Of a stretch of DNA of 64,000 bases, positions 43,335-54,969 are shown piece by piece. The notes below the pieces were generated by a model. That model did not search any database. It saw only the letters and a list, made by a program, of their open reading frames with translations, and was not told where the DNA came from. Position numbers and translations under genes: made by a program. How positions within the stretch are numbered: the first letter of the stretch is position 1; every line of letters begins with the position of its first letter. The stretch is from Micropterix aruncella (Eukaryota > Arthropoda > Insecta > Lepidoptera > Micropterigidae), in NCBI GenBank assembly GCA_944548615.1, contig OX155961.1:14462639-14526638 (forward strand). The letters run 5' to 3'.

Positions 43335-43700
43335 TGAAAAGATTTATTTAAATAAAAGAAATATTGACACCTATTAAATTATCTATGCAGATTTGCCATT
43401 TTAATTGGAATTGCTTAATTCCTTTGCTGTAAAACTCTTGTGGAAAGAAACCAAAGAATACTTTAAAGTCGTTCTTCATCGACTCTTCAAAGTTGATATT
43501 TCCCATGTAAAAAGTTATTTAAATTCTGGAAAAAAAAACTCTAATAAAGCAAGGTCTAGCAAGTACAGAGGGTGACCAAGATTCTCCAACCGCAACTCCT
43601 ACAGATGTACGACTGTTTGCAGCGAAATCTGTGGTTATTCGTTGTCATGCAGAAGCAGTGGCGACGAGCGATTGACCAGGCTATTCACGATATTCTTTAT
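43335..43700 (-). pseudogene. mariner-family transposase relic
   Basis: Reverse strand in order: LVNRSSPLLLHDNE (HDNARPH block, Asp codon near 43644), ELRLENLGHPLYLLDLAL (from PYSPDLAP) and, one frame over, NINFEESMKNDFKVFFGFFP and FYSKGIKQFQLKWQICIDN (C-terminal block). Two in-frame stops and at least one frameshift are visible. The remnant covers roughly the last 40 percent of a transposase of about 345 residues. No TIRs were located. Confidence 0.75.
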
Positions 43701-44398
43701 TATTGTTTGCGGTTCTTAACAGTATACATATATGGTAACTGTACAGCCAGACTACAAGAAGCTATTATAGAAAACACCGGCACAGGATCTCATATTTTAA
43801 AATAATGCAAATTTTTAACTTTACTACGGTTGCACAGACGAAAATATTTGAGCAAAAAAAAAACGACGGAAAGACAAATAAACAGCTGATTCGAAAAAAA
43901 AATGTCCTTGAATTTAAATTTATTGGAATTTGAAATTCCAACTTAAACGCAAGTTTTTAAGTCCAAAATGGCCAGTGTAAAAAAAAGCAATCACATAAGT
44001 AAGGACCCAATATTATGTAAATACAATGGTACTGTATCAGATATTTACCAGTGGATCATTTTGTTTCAACATTTGACTTCCGAGTTAATAGAAAGCTTAC
44101 ACGAGTCTCATATATATTATGTCATTATAAAATTAGCATGCCAATTTCCTAAATCTAAAACAATAATACATTAATTTTGTTGAGAATATCTATCACAGAA
44201 TAGACATATATGCGCGATTAATAAGTTTTTATTTATTAACGAGATCTCACGCGGAAATATGGATTATGTCATTGATCGTAAGATTATATCATTATACTTA
44301 ACGATATACCGTTATTTATCATTATTTTGTTATCCGATTGTCCGTTTTACCGAGATGTATGGAATTACTGAGAAAAAAAACTTTGCGGAATCAACAAT
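43701..44398. other. Intergenic, no gene seen
   Basis: The first 110 bp may be decayed mariner. Frames at 43968 and 44259 are short and featureless. Confidence 0.4.
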
Positions 44399-44908
44399 TC
44401 TTCGTGTTCCAAAAAAAATCGGTTGGGTTACCCCAAGACTTTCCCGGCAAGTGGTCAGTTCCCCCCTCCCCCCTGTAAACCTCCCTCGCACCCCCCCACC
44501 CCCTTCCCCCACAACCACCCCGCGCTAACTCCTCCCCCCGCGCGCAATTTTCCTCCCCCCATTAGTATTTTCGTAGTATTTTAGTAGTATTTTCGTACTA
44601 TATTTGTAGTTTTTTCCGTGGCGTTAAAAGGGTTTCTTTCCAGTGTTATCCGAGTTACTTGTGTCGGTTGTATATGAGATATTCCAACCTCACAATGTGG
44701 CAATCCAATCCAACATGGCAGCCAAGAAGGCATCTGTGTGCCGAACTACAAGTCTTTAAGTCCAATATTTCGTGATTGAAGTATGACTAGCGTGCTTCCT
44801 GGTGGACCAATTTCACCACAATCTTTTTTACTCTTGCCATGTCCAAATGATGCTTGCATGCCAAATTTCGGCTCAATCGAAAAAGCATTTGGGCGCTATC
44901 GTGGAGAA

Positions 44909-44950
<42 letters not shown>
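44399..44950 (+). repeat. LINE 3' region with C-rich tract and (CA)n tail
   Basis: A polypyrimidine/C-rich tract (44460-44570) and a non-coding stretch end in GCATTTGGGCGCTATCGTGG followed by (AC)n at about 44911-44946. The same end with a shorter tail is at 27295-27375, which suggests an RTE-type element whose copies end in microsatellite. Confidence 0.55.
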
Positions 44951-44951
<1 letters not shown>

Positions 44952-45427
44952 TACTTGTGCTATCGCATACAGAAGATGTTAGGTATTGCAGAGAATATAT
45001 TTATAAATTTATACTGCCAAGTAATTTGAATATACGCTGATTCTTCTGAGCATGAAAATTGCAGCAATGGTCAGTATTGACGACTTCGTGCTCAATTTAT
45101 GTTTTAATTTAAAACGCTCTGGAAACGCTAGCCCTGTAACGGGTTTATCCCAGTTGGGCAGCGTTGAACGAAAATAGATACGAATTGATCGCCATTGGTT
45201 AGTGTTTATATAATGTAGCAATGAAAACAGTTTTTGTAGTGGTAGTTTGGTGATAAAATAAATTTTCATACATATATCTATGAAGGTAAGGGCGATGACT
45301 ACTTCGCTGGTATTCGAGGCCGACATTTTTGGTCGAGGCAGCAGGAGCCAGAAGGTAAAGAACTAACATGCGAATTATATGAGCTATACAAGGACTTACA
45401 TCTGGACGTGCAAAAACACGGTTGACA
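44951..45427. other. Intergenic, no gene seen
   Basis: A 105-codon reverse frame (45009-45326) has no recognisable motif. Confidence 0.4.
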
Positions 45428-45688
45428 GAAATCAGTTAATATTTACGTGGTGACAGGAAAGGGGAGATACCCCGCCCTCCACCCGGGCAGTTCTAATGAC
45501 ATAGGTCGTTTTATCTACACGGGATGTCATACAACGACAACCTCACAAATACAAGAAGGATGGTGCGTGAGGATTGGACGAACGGAGACATGGATTTTTC
45601 GGGTTCTACCCCCTCCGGCAACCCGCAATACGTTTATACGACATATTGTTTAACAAATTCACTTACAAACTACTTAGAAGTCAGTTAA
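45428..45688 (+). mobile_element. SINE-like element, copy 2, with target duplication
   Basis: GAAATCAGTTAA (45428-45439) and GAAGTCAGTTAA (45677-45688) flank about 237 bp that match 255-495, including TTTATCT and GGGATGTCAT blocks. It shows what the interrupted copy at 255-2375 looks like without piggyBac. Confidence 0.65.
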
Positions 45689-46035
45689 ATATCTTACATT
45701 GACCTATTAATAGTAATAATAGCATGAAATCTTAGAGTTATGTACAAAGTTACAAAATGATTTCTGAACAATCTATCTAGGGAGGCTGTGATGGGCGGTG
45801 AGACGGTGAATCCAAACCCTGGAATGGTCCCGACTTCCAGCTGAAAACGGTAGGGGGCGCCGTTAGGGGCGTCAACGCCGTTGGGTGTGTGAAAACGCAC
45901 ACACCCACAAGGGCTATTAGGGACATATCTCAGCAATCATACCATGGAGATAAGTGATAACATCATGCTACCATGCCTGTTTGTCCTTGTTTGTCCTTGT
46001 TTGTCCATCAGTGTTTGTCCTTGGGCTTTAATTAC
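45689..46035. other. Intergenic, with a short minisatellite
   Basis: TTGTTTGTCC units are repeated near 45980-46020. An 80-codon reverse frame in the GC-richer part (45694-45936) lacks features. Confidence 0.4.
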
Positions 46036-46050
46036 TGTCATTGCAAACTG

Positions 46051-46698
46051 GGAGCTAATGGGCTCTTGCTGAGTTGGCCACGAAGACTCATTTATTCAGG
46101 GTCGGTCACACTCACGGGTCAACACCCATCCGACGGCCTCCACGCATGAAGCGCGAGCCCGAGTACGGCTATTTTCCCTTAAGAGTCAATCTTCTGGCGC
46201 TCCTGGACGGTCTACGCACCGTGCCGCATAAGCCAATCGATTGCGCACTCTGACTAACAGTCGGGGGAGTCTGGAAGCAGTACTGTTTCCTATAGAGCGG
46301 GGGTGGTTGCTGACCTTACGGCGACTGCTCTTGAAACGACCATCGGCTACCCGATCCTGGGTGAACAGCCGGGCAAAGAATGCCGTGGTCCGCGACAGAT
46401 TCGGTATACACTGTTTCACCGCTTCGTAAGGGAGAGGACCGCGCAAGCGACCTCGAACTCGTAACCAATCGAGAGATTGGAGTAATCTGGTCCCAATTGG
46501 AAGTAAGGGCGTGAGTGTAAGCCCGCTGGGTAACACTCCTGGCTATCTCGCGGATAAGGCGTTGGCCTCTTACGGGTTTGTGGCGGAGCTAGACGGTGGA
46601 CTGTTTTGTCCAAGTCTTCTGCGCTCACTCCAGGGAAATAGAACGACTAATCGTTAAAACTTCCTGAGGTCTCGCCCGCTGTAGTCGACAACCCTAGT
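46051..46698 (+). repeat. GC-rich repeat family, near full-length (tandem pair, first)
   Basis: 648 bp from GGAGCTAATGGGCTCTTGCT to GTAGTCGACAACCCTAG. It is flanked by the 15-mer TGTCATTGCAAACTG at 46036-46050 and 46699-46713. A minus-strand frame of 116 codons resembles the one in the 63.3-kb copy. Confidence 0.8.
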
Positions 46699-46713
46699 TG
46701 TCATTGCAAACTG

Positions 46714-46839
46714 AGAGCGAATGGGCTCTTGCTGAGTTGGCCACGAAGACTCATTTATTCAGGGTCGGTCACAATCACGGGTCAACACTCATCCGGCGGC
46801 CTCCAAGCATGAAGCGCGAGCCCGGGTACGGCTATTTTC
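46714..46839 (+). repeat. GC-rich repeat family, truncated second copy of the pair
   Basis: It begins AGAGCGAATGGGCTCTTGCT immediately after the shared 15-mer and breaks off after GGGTACGGCTATTTTC. Confidence 0.75.
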
Positions 46840-46844
46840 TAACA

Positions 46845-47045
46845 TCCACTTATATATCGCTCAACCGATCGCCATGAAAATTGGTATACATAGACATTTG
46901 AGCCCGCATAATATTTTAGCGCTATCCACTTTGTTGTAACTCGCCACTAGGTGACGCTGCAGACATCAATTTATATACCGTTCAACCGATCGCCATGAAA
47001 ATTAATATATATAGGTATGAGGCACGGATATAACACGGTCAATGC
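46845..47045 (+). repeat. Two diverged tandem units
   Basis: CAACCGATCGCCATGAAAAT occurs at about 46863 and 46983, each preceded by a similar ATATATCG or ATATACCG stretch. The period is about 120 bp. Confidence 0.6.
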
Positions 47046-47232
47046 CGGGTAATACAACTATTAATATTTATAATATCACGGGAATTCTACTCAATCAATT
47101 TTTATTTTAAAAAATATTATATTGCTATATTAATATATCTTTTTAACTATTTTAATTTCGTAGAAACGTCACAGTTACATAAACAGACGTCAAAATCGAA
47201 GCACAGCATTCGGAGACAGTGAACACACACAC

Positions 47233-47302
47233 GCAAGGCCACTGTCGCGAAAGTCATTACAAATATTTGTGGTTCAGACGCATTTCGTATTCAATATAAA
47301 AG
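47233..47302 (+). promoter_or_regulatory. Core promoter of CPR gene C
   Basis: TATA box TATAAAAG at 47295-47302, 57 bp before the ATG. GCAAGGCCA at 47233-47241 differs by one base from the beta-FTZ-F1 consensus, at the same distance from TATA as in gene B. Confidence 0.55.
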
Positions 47303-47351
47303 CATGGCAGACCTCGAACTTGGTATATTTCACTTTCTGCACTCCGTGAGG

Positions 47352-50300
47352 ATGAACATGGCACTGACAGTAAGTGGTCTTAGTATTGTGAAATAAGTTT
47401 GTTGCTATAATCATTGATTATATAGGGTAATAAATTTCTCATGCCATCGTACATTTTGGCAACTCTTCTGCGCCGGCGACATGCAAATGGCTCTGATAGC
47501 ATTGTCCGGCCACACTAATAGCAATTTATTTAGGGATCTATAATAACATTGATAATAAATAGTTTTTTTTTATAAAAGACTGTTCGAGTATAAAAAGCCG
47601 TCATTTAACCAATGATAAAATTAAATTATTAGCGCCATCTAACGCATTTTTATATAGACTAATTATATCACATAAATAATACGGAGAGATCAAAATGCAC
47701 TTTAAATCGCCTGATTATTAGGTTTTGAAATATGTACAGCAAATAAAATTTAACATAATAATGATATTTATATTGCAACTAGATGACCCGGTGAACTTCG
47801 TACCACCTATAATTCATTTGATTGTAACTCTTCATAAGCGTTTATTAATCCTAATCAACCTTCCAAATCCAATTCATTGAAATCTATAATATGGCCGAAT
47901 CATGTACGGTTTGGGTTGCGTTTGGTGATTAAATGTTTTTTTAGACTTTTTCGACTTTTTTAATTTTTTGAGTGTTCTGACTTTTTTACTTTATCGACTT
48001 TTTTGTTTTTTTTTTACTTTTTCGTTTTTTTTTTTGCTATTTTGACTTTCTTGACCTTTTTGACTTTTTGACTTATCGAAATTTTACACATGTACGGAAT
48101 GACAGTTATGGATGGCAGCTGTCAAATTATAGGATCGCCGCGATAGCCATTTAGAAAGTGGCCCATTTCCCAAAATGACCAATTTTGATTTTTTCGATTT
48201 TCAGTTGTTTTTTTGAGTTTTTCCTAAATATTTTTTTTGTAAACCACCCCTGAATCAAGGCAAACAGAACAAAAAAAATAATTCTAATCGGTCTAGTCAT
48301 TTCCGAGATCTTGCGAGACTAACGCACGGCGATTCATTTTTATATGTAGAGATAGATAGATAATAAAAATTGATTAAATAAATCGATCGATCGTTTTATT
48401 TTGAGATAGGATACCGTATATACGTATTTAAAACGCCATCTATTGGACTACTGGACATATGAGAGGGGTGGAACTATGAATGTTGCATATATACTATGAA
48501 ATACGTTGCGTTTCATATTAAAAATCCCAGCTACTAAAACGTACTAAGGCATTGCGCAATATAATAACCTACATAATCAATGTTATAATTTTCTCTGTAT
48601 ACTTCTTACGTAAAGTGTGGCGCTACTGTATAAAAAAACCTTGACAACCATGAGTGCAATTTCTACCATCCATTTATTGGCATTTATTCGGAATATCGTC
48701 CAAAGGAAACAAGTAGGCGGTGATTGAGGATTATTATTATTGTTTTTTTTACACCGTATATTATTTGGATATTTGAGCTATAAGCTCTTTAACCAGTTAC
48801 CACTCTTCACAAGAAAGATGGAAACAAAGGCGTTTAAAAGATTTATTAAACAAAAGCTGCAATCCACACATGCTTTCTATAAACTGGGTGATTTTTTTGA
48901 GCATGCAAATTCTTTCAAATGGGAATAACAATAATATGTAACTTTCAGGTACCTCATTTTAGTTTTTATTGTTTTATAATAATATTATAAAATTTAATAT
49001 TTAATATGTAGATTAGAATGTTTAACGTAACATACCTGACCATATGCATACGTTGTTTTACTTCCAATTCTATTTTTGTACATTGCGTGATTATTTTTTT
49101 ATATATAGAGTGCCTAAGATGACTATTAATATTCTTATAATAATAATCTATTTTATTTGTATACACATGTACATGGATTCAGCTCCATTTTTTAAATTTT
49201 ATTTGTCTGCCGTGTAAAGCTGACTTTGATCAACGCTATTGTCAAATTAATATATTATTATATTACTAGCGATAACTATCTTTAATTGATAATTCATGCT
49301 TTTATTGTATATTCTAAATGAATAAATTGAATACTGAATACTGAAAATACATTGAAAACGGAGTAGCTGCAGTTTCCCTACATTTGAGTAGTTAAATCAA
49401 TATTAAATGTTTGCACGATTGATAAAAATGGTTATCACGAAGAAACTAATGCTCATTATGCCTAATTGAAAAAGAAAATAATTTGTTTATACGTCATGAA
49501 CAAAACTTTAAAATGCTCAGGGTATTTTTGACTTGAATAAGTTTAAAATTTTAGTAGCGCCATCGATTATATACTGAATTAGATTGCTCAATGCCATACT
49601 ACGTTATGGCAGGTAGGATTTTACTACGAACGCAACGTGCAGGTAGCACTCATAATTTCAAACATTGTATAATCTTCTATTATGTTCAGTAGCCCGATAG
49701 ATGGCGTTTAAACACTCAAATTTGGTATTCTATCGCAATAATAAAAAATAATATAATAACAAACGAATTTTAAAAAAATATATATATTTTTTTTTTATAA
49801 TTTGCACAATAATCTCAATTTTAATTTGATACACATATTGCCAAACCTAATAATTCAGCGCTTTAAAATTTAAATAGAATAATTGGTGACATTTTGATCT
49901 CTCTGTATTATTTCTGGGTTATATAAATACGCGATAAATTACACTAATAATGTAATGTTATTATTGTTATCACTGGCATGGTTATACGCGTAATTATAAC
50001 GTACTAGCTGACCCGTGCCCACTTCGTTGGGCGGTAAAACTTTTTACCTGTGATGAAATTATGAGTGTGGTTCGGTTAGTGCTGAGTGCTATGATTTATT
50101 TCCTGACTGCCAAAAGAAGGGTTATATTTTTACTGTTCATGTATTTGCATGCCAATTTGACTATAATACCGTTATTTGTGAGTGTCTTCTTGTGAGTGTC
50201 TTATTTGTGAGCGTATTATCTCTTTAACTATGTATGCAGTAAAAGGGAAATTATATGCAGTAAAAGGGAAAAGTCTGTTGTTTTAAACACTTGAAACGAT

Positions 50301-53300
50301 AAATTTACTTATTTTGATAAGAATTCATAATTGTTGATAATAAGACCCATAAACATGACCTAACGATTTAAATTAGTTTTTTAATATAAAATACTACTTT
50401 TTGTGACTTAAATATAAAAGTTAGACATATGCTTCAGCTGACTTTTTTGTAGGCATTATCAAGCTCTAAAACTTTTCTCTAGAACTTAATCACATATCTC
50501 TCATCGTTAAGGCAGCGTTAGTTAGAAACGTTTTCGTTCGACCGCTTAGTCTCCGACTTACTTTGCAAGTCCGACTACCACGAAAAAGTCTTTTTATTTT
50601 TCGTATTAATATATAGCTTATGACACTCACAAATAACGTGGATTTCTATTGGTAAAAGAATTTTCAAAATCGGTTAAGTAGATCCAGAGATTACTTCCTT
50701 CCTTACAACATCACAAACTTTACCTCTTTATAATATTAGTATAGATTGAAACCTATTTACCAAATTAAAACTTGACATCTCTATGTAAATAATGTTGAAA
50801 TAATAACCAATAATAAATGTATTCACAACAATACTCAGTGCATTTTAAAGATTTTCTTCATGATGTAAAAGAAATCTATTTATTTTTGCGACTGTGTATA
50901 ATGAGCATTAATTTCTTCAAGATGATATTATAATCGTTTCTTAATTGTTCAAACTTTTGTCATGTATTTAACTACTCAAATCCATGGAAACTGCAGCTTT
51001 TCAGGTTTAATTGAATGGCAACGACACGCAATATTCCTCAGTCACTGGCTCCTGACTTTCTAGTTCCTTCGTACAATATTCCGAATAGATGTCAATAAAT
51101 GCTAGAAATCTCCATCACCGTCGTCAAGGTTTTTTATATACCTAGTAACACCCCACTTTACATAAGAAACAGATTGAGAGGTGATTACCGCATTGATTAA
51201 TAGGTTATTAGATTTCTGAATGCCATACTACGATTTGGCAACAAGGATTTTTACTCTGAAACGCAACATATTTCATAGTATAGATGCAACTTTCATAGTT
51301 CCAATGTTCTCGTTAGTTCAGCAGTCCACTAGATGTCGTTCTATACAAGTATATATAATATCTTATCTCTAATTAAAAAAATAATAAAAAGTCAATCGAT
51401 TTTTTAAATTACAGCTTTTATTATTTCAATATAATTTCCATAATGATGGTAACTTTATTTGGTTTACTGATTTTAAAACATAATAATTAGGCATTTTAAT
51501 GATCAAATAGACTAAAAGATGCCATTTTGATCTCTCAGTATTATTTCTGTGATTTGTCATATATAAAAATTGCGTAAATGGCGCTAATAATGCAGTGTAC
51601 TATTGGTTTTTATAATCAATCTATTCCTTATAACAAAACTATTCATTATCAATGCTATTATATATGGGCAAATAAATCACTATTAGTTTCACCGGAAAAT
51701 GCTATCAGACCTGCATGTCGCCGTCGCAGAAGAGTTGCCAAAACATACTATGGCATTGAGCAATCTAATACGCTATTTAATCAATGGCGACACTGCAAAT
51801 CTTTATGTAACATTTTCATGATGATACATAAAACCAACAAATAGCACAGAAACTAAAAGTCCGACTGGGATGGTTTTAGCATGATTTTGATAGGGGCATA
51901 CATAGTTTCGTTTTACGTATATTCTGAGCAGTCGAGAGGGTGGGGATGGTCGCGTGTGCGAGAATTTATAAATCAGTATAAGTAAGTCTGCACTCAGAGC
52001 AGTTACCATGCTGGTTTTGGTATCTAAATATAGCTTTCGATTAGATTATAGGTAAAATATGCAAAATATGCTAATCAACTATAGAGAGTGAAAGGCTGTT
52101 ATAGTGAAATAAATTAAAACGAATTTAAGAATGTCAGCTAAAACACGAGCAAAAACCAAAATGGAATAATATGGATGATGAGTAGCATTGGAAAGAGCAG
52201 ATATCCAGGAGTAAACCATTATCAGCAGCTGAGAGGTTCAGGGGGTACAATGGCGCCCTTAGCGCCTCGCCCGGAGTCTATGAAAACTACTATAACGTAT
52301 TACATTGCTCAATTCTGTTTTGGCAGCTCTTCAGCTCCGGCGACAAGTAGTTGGCATTGATACAATTCTCCGGCGAAACTAATAGCAATTTATTTCAAAT
52401 TGAAGACTGTCGCGGTTTTTTGACATTATAAATAAGACTAAAACGAATTTACCGCGTGAACACCCGACGTTTCGGCGATGTTGCGACCGCCGTTGTCCAG
52501 GGTAGTCTTCCCTGGACAACGGCGGTTGGAACTTCGTTGAAACGTCTGGTGTTGCAAACTTCATGCGGTAAATTTGTTTTTATCTTATTTATATTAACAA
52601 TTTATTTGACCATATCATTGATAATGATTGTTTTTTTATAAATTATTGATTGTTTAAAAAACTCTTATTAAACCGATGATTCCATTCAATTATTAGTGCA
52701 ATCTATCGCATTTTATATAATCTGATTACATAACAGAAACAATACGGAGCCTATAATACTAGCTATCATGTAAGAATAAATATTAATAGCCTGCAATTTA
52801 AACGAGCGAGGGTTGATGGCGAACAAATCAAAATCTGGTGAAATCGAGTATATTTCATTAAGCGCCGCAAAGCACTCGCCAACAAGTTTCACCTCGTAAG
52901 TTTAGTGCGCGAGAACGGCTCCGCGAAAAGATCGTGCGATCGAGCACGAAGATAATTATTTGGTACGAAAGGATCCATCTTGGCTAGCAAGCTAGGGTTA
53001 TCAGTTTTACCACGAATTAGATTCAAAACATAGGACATGGTCAACATTTCTCTTCTGAGACAGAGAGAATTATAGCCAATCATGCCAGTGATTATATTAT
53101 CATGGACAGTAACTCTATGAGATAGGGTATCACAGCTGGAATTAAATACTGTTAGACTTCACGTCAAATAGAGTATTTTTGAAGAAACCTCTAATAAAGA
53201 CAATGAAGTTATAATGACTAGTGAAACTTAACCTAACAACGATAAAAAGAATGAATTTCATTACAGAATGCCTTGAATAAGGTTTATAAAAGTATCAAAG

Positions 53301-54799
53301 AAGTAAATACAGTTTCAATGTAAGATAAAATAAAAAAAAACTGTAATAACACTGTACGCTTTTTGTCACACACATTTAACCTGAACCATATTACTTCTAG
53401 CTGATTAATAATTTATGGTCGTATAATGAATACCTAAACTAATTTGCAATTAAATGCTACTTTTAATTGATGTTTTAATGTCCCCGATATTTTTTTCAAC
53501 CGTCCCCATGCACGGGGTGTGAGGGGGGGGGGGGGGGGGGGTTATTTGAAACTTATTTCGGCGTATAATTTATTTACTAATTCATAAATTATTGTCATAT
53601 ATCAAATACTAATATATCTCGAAAACTACATTGGAGAAATACGAGTATCTACTGCATACTATAATATAGCACTGAGAAAAATACGCATAACGAAAATACG
53701 CATGTTTCAACAAGGATTACGTATATAACGCTTACTGTGGTCCATTCGTATGAATTAACATGACGCGTAAGGGGGCTGTCGTGACGGTAGTTACCATGGC
53801 GTAATGTTGAAACATAATGTTATTTCATTACGTCACGACCTTAGGATCACAATTCCAAGATGACAGCATGTAGTAGGTAGTATACGCACCGTTATAGTCG
53901 GACACATGAAAACATGTTGAAACTACAGTATACTGTTATTTCCGTATTACCAGTAAAGGAAATGTTGATACATATAACCTAGTAATTTAGTTTCAACAAA
54001 ATTCCTTGTAAGTCAACAAAATGACGATTGAGACATTGTTATTCTGTAAACCGTAATAACACAATGGTACTGTAAAATCCAATCCAATATTTTTCTCAGT
54101 GCCTACAAACGTATGAAAAACATCGACAGGGAAATAAATTATCTAAAATATTTCTGCTGCCTTACACACCCGTCAAGTAAATAACATACAAAAATAAAAA
54201 AATGTCAGAAATGTCCTTTAATACTCAGTTGTTTCTGAGCGGATCCACTTTGGATTAGGTATTTATATAAGGCTTAACATTTTTCTGTATTTCAGTTCCA
54301 GATTCTTCTCATCTCCTGCATAGCAGCCGCCAAATCCGCTCAAACCCACAACCTTTTCAAACCCGGTTCATCCGTCCACCCATACACAAACTTACTACAC
54401 ATAGACCCGATCCCGGTTTTAGTACCCCAACAGCACCAACACGTAGCTCAAAAACTCCTCGTAGAACATGCAGAGGAACACGCTCCAGCTCACTACAACT
54501 TTAACTACGAAGTCAACGACCCGCACACCGGTGATTTTAAGAACCAGCACGAGGTACGATCTGACCACGTGCTGAAAGGGTCTTATTCCGTGGTCCAGCC
54601 TGATGGTCTTAGGCGCATCGTGGAATACTCGGATGAAGGCGCTGGCTTCGTTGCCCTCGTGAGATATGAGGATTCCGGAATCAAGATCCCTGAGCAAATC
54701 TTCGCAGGACATGGAATTCCAGTTAGAGTGGCTCCTAATGACGATTCGTGGTATCCAGGTCACAGAGGAAATGCAATATTCGACCACGCCCACATCTAA
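47352..54799 (+). CDS. Cuticular protein C, Rebers-Riddiford (RR-2-like), two exons
   Basis: Predicted chitin-binding cuticle protein of 173 residues. Coding exons are 47352-47369 (MNMALT, donor GTAAGT) and 54296-54799 (acceptor TTTCTGTATTTCAG), phase 0. The second Met at codon 3 (MALT) may be the working start, as it would match the 4-codon first exon of the sisters. The signal peptide ends near AAAKSA (residue 21). A His/Gln-rich spacer (PQQHQHVAQ) leads to the R&R domain at 73-131, from YNFNYEV through TGDFKNQHE and GSYSVVQPDGLRRIVEY to GFVALVRYE. The tail is short and ends FDHAHI. Only the distal part of exon 2 opens with a start-like codon, so the gene is easily under-called. The intron holds MITEs, RT scraps and a foldback repeat. 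AATAAA lies 18 bp after the stop. Confidence 0.87.
47412..47740 (-). mobile_element. TIR/MITE family, partial reverse copy
   Basis: CATTGATTATATAGGGTAAT with TTTTGGCAACTCTTCTGCGC corresponds to the reversed right end of 51192-51785. The interior (ATAATACGGAGAGATCAAAA) also matches. It starts only about 40 bp after the first splice donor of CPR C. Confidence 0.55.
47777..48362 (+). repeat. Repeat of the CTAGNTGACCCG type, copy 1
   Basis: It begins AACTAGATGACCCGGTGAAC and ends near ATTTTTATATGTAGAGATAG. The interior is T-rich (TTTTTCGACTTTTT runs). It has the look of a decayed LINE or Helitron-like repeat; the class is uncertain. Confidence 0.45.
48740..48928 (+). pseudogene. LINE reverse transcriptase, terminal fragment
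   Basis: The frame gives KLFNQLPLFTRKMETKAFKR and FIKQKLQSTHAFYKLGDFFE before the stop. LFNxLP...FKxxLKxxL..xxFYxLxDF is the usual C-terminus of CR1-like RTs. Confidence 0.6.
48929..49551. other. Intron of CPR C, unassigned
   Basis: AT-rich, probably including the 3' UTR of the preceding LINE (AAATGAATAAATTGAATACTG near 49316). No gene. Confidence 0.4.
49552..49995 (+). mobile_element. TIR/MITE family, copy lacking its right end
   Basis: Left end AATTAGATTGCTCAATGCCA and interior (TTCAGTAGCCCGATAGATGG, TTGATCTCTCTGTATTATTT) match 51192-51785. It stops at the boundary of the next repeat. Confidence 0.6.
50002..50745 (+). repeat. Repeat of the CTAGNTGACCCG type, copy 2
   Basis: It begins TACTAGCTGACCCGTGCCCA and ends ATAATATTAGTATAGATTGA. 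Related only at its start to copy 1. The class is uncertain. Confidence 0.5.
50746..51191. other. Intron of CPR C, nothing supported
   Basis: AT-rich, no coding signal. Confidence 0.4.
51192..51785 (+). mobile_element. TIR/MITE family, full-length copy
   Basis: The left end, ATTGATTAATAGGTTATTAG onward, and the inverse of the right end, ATTGATTAAATAGCGTATTA onward, match at about 43 of 52 positions as far as TTTGGCAAC. The element is about 594 bp and encodes no transposase. It is the reference copy for five partial relatives. No clear target duplication was found. Confidence 0.7.
52240..52760 (-). mobile_element. TIR/MITE family, reverse copy split by a foldback repeat
   Basis: CGTATTACATTGCTCAATTC and TTTTGGCAGCTCTTCAGCTC start it. 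Family sequence resumes after the hairpin at 52443-52577 and runs to ATAACAGAAACAATACGGAG. Confidence 0.55.
52443..52577. repeat. Foldback (hairpin) repeat, copy 2
   Basis: ACGAATTTACCGCGTGAA and CGACCGCCGTTGTCCAGGG on the left return inverted as CCCTGGACAACGGCGG and CATGCGGTAAATTTGT on the right. It is inserted in a MITE, so it post-dates that MITE. Confidence 0.7.
52845..53083 (-). pseudogene. LINE reverse transcriptase C-terminal fragment
   Basis: The reverse strand reads LCLRREMLTMSYVLNLIRGK and NYLRARSHDLFAEPFSRTKL, a block (RR, L..L..G, R.R....F..PF.RT) common near the end of R1/Jockey-like RTs. Confidence 0.6.
53084..54295. other. Intron of CPR C before exon 2
   Basis: No gene is seen. 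It contains the longest G run of the window, 19 G at 53523-53541, and a stretch (53740-54060) rich in short CATGTTGAAAC-like motifs. Confidence 0.5.
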
Positions 54800-54816
54800 T
54801 ACAATACATATAGACA

Positions 54817-54822
54817 AATAAA
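54817..54822 (+). terminator. Poly(A) signal of CPR gene C
   Basis: AATAAA starts 18 bp after the stop codon, implying a very short 3' UTR. No other AATAAA follows closely. Confidence 0.5.
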
Positions 54823-54969
54823 TTATGAGCAATCACATTAAGCACTGTATCAAGAACAGTGTAGAATTGTACGAGGCTGATCTATTTATTGTAAATAGTT
54901 TAATTAAAACCATATTATTATAATTTGTAATAATTAGTCATCGTCATCAACATCATTAATATTATTATA

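Noticed and set aside
43572..43805. 77-codon forward frame
   Set aside because: Opposite strand of a mariner relic.
44330..44528. Frames across the C-rich tract
   Set aside because: Low-complexity Pro or Gly translation only.
45009..45326. 105-codon reverse frame
   Set aside because: No motif, no promoter or splice context, composition like the surroundings.
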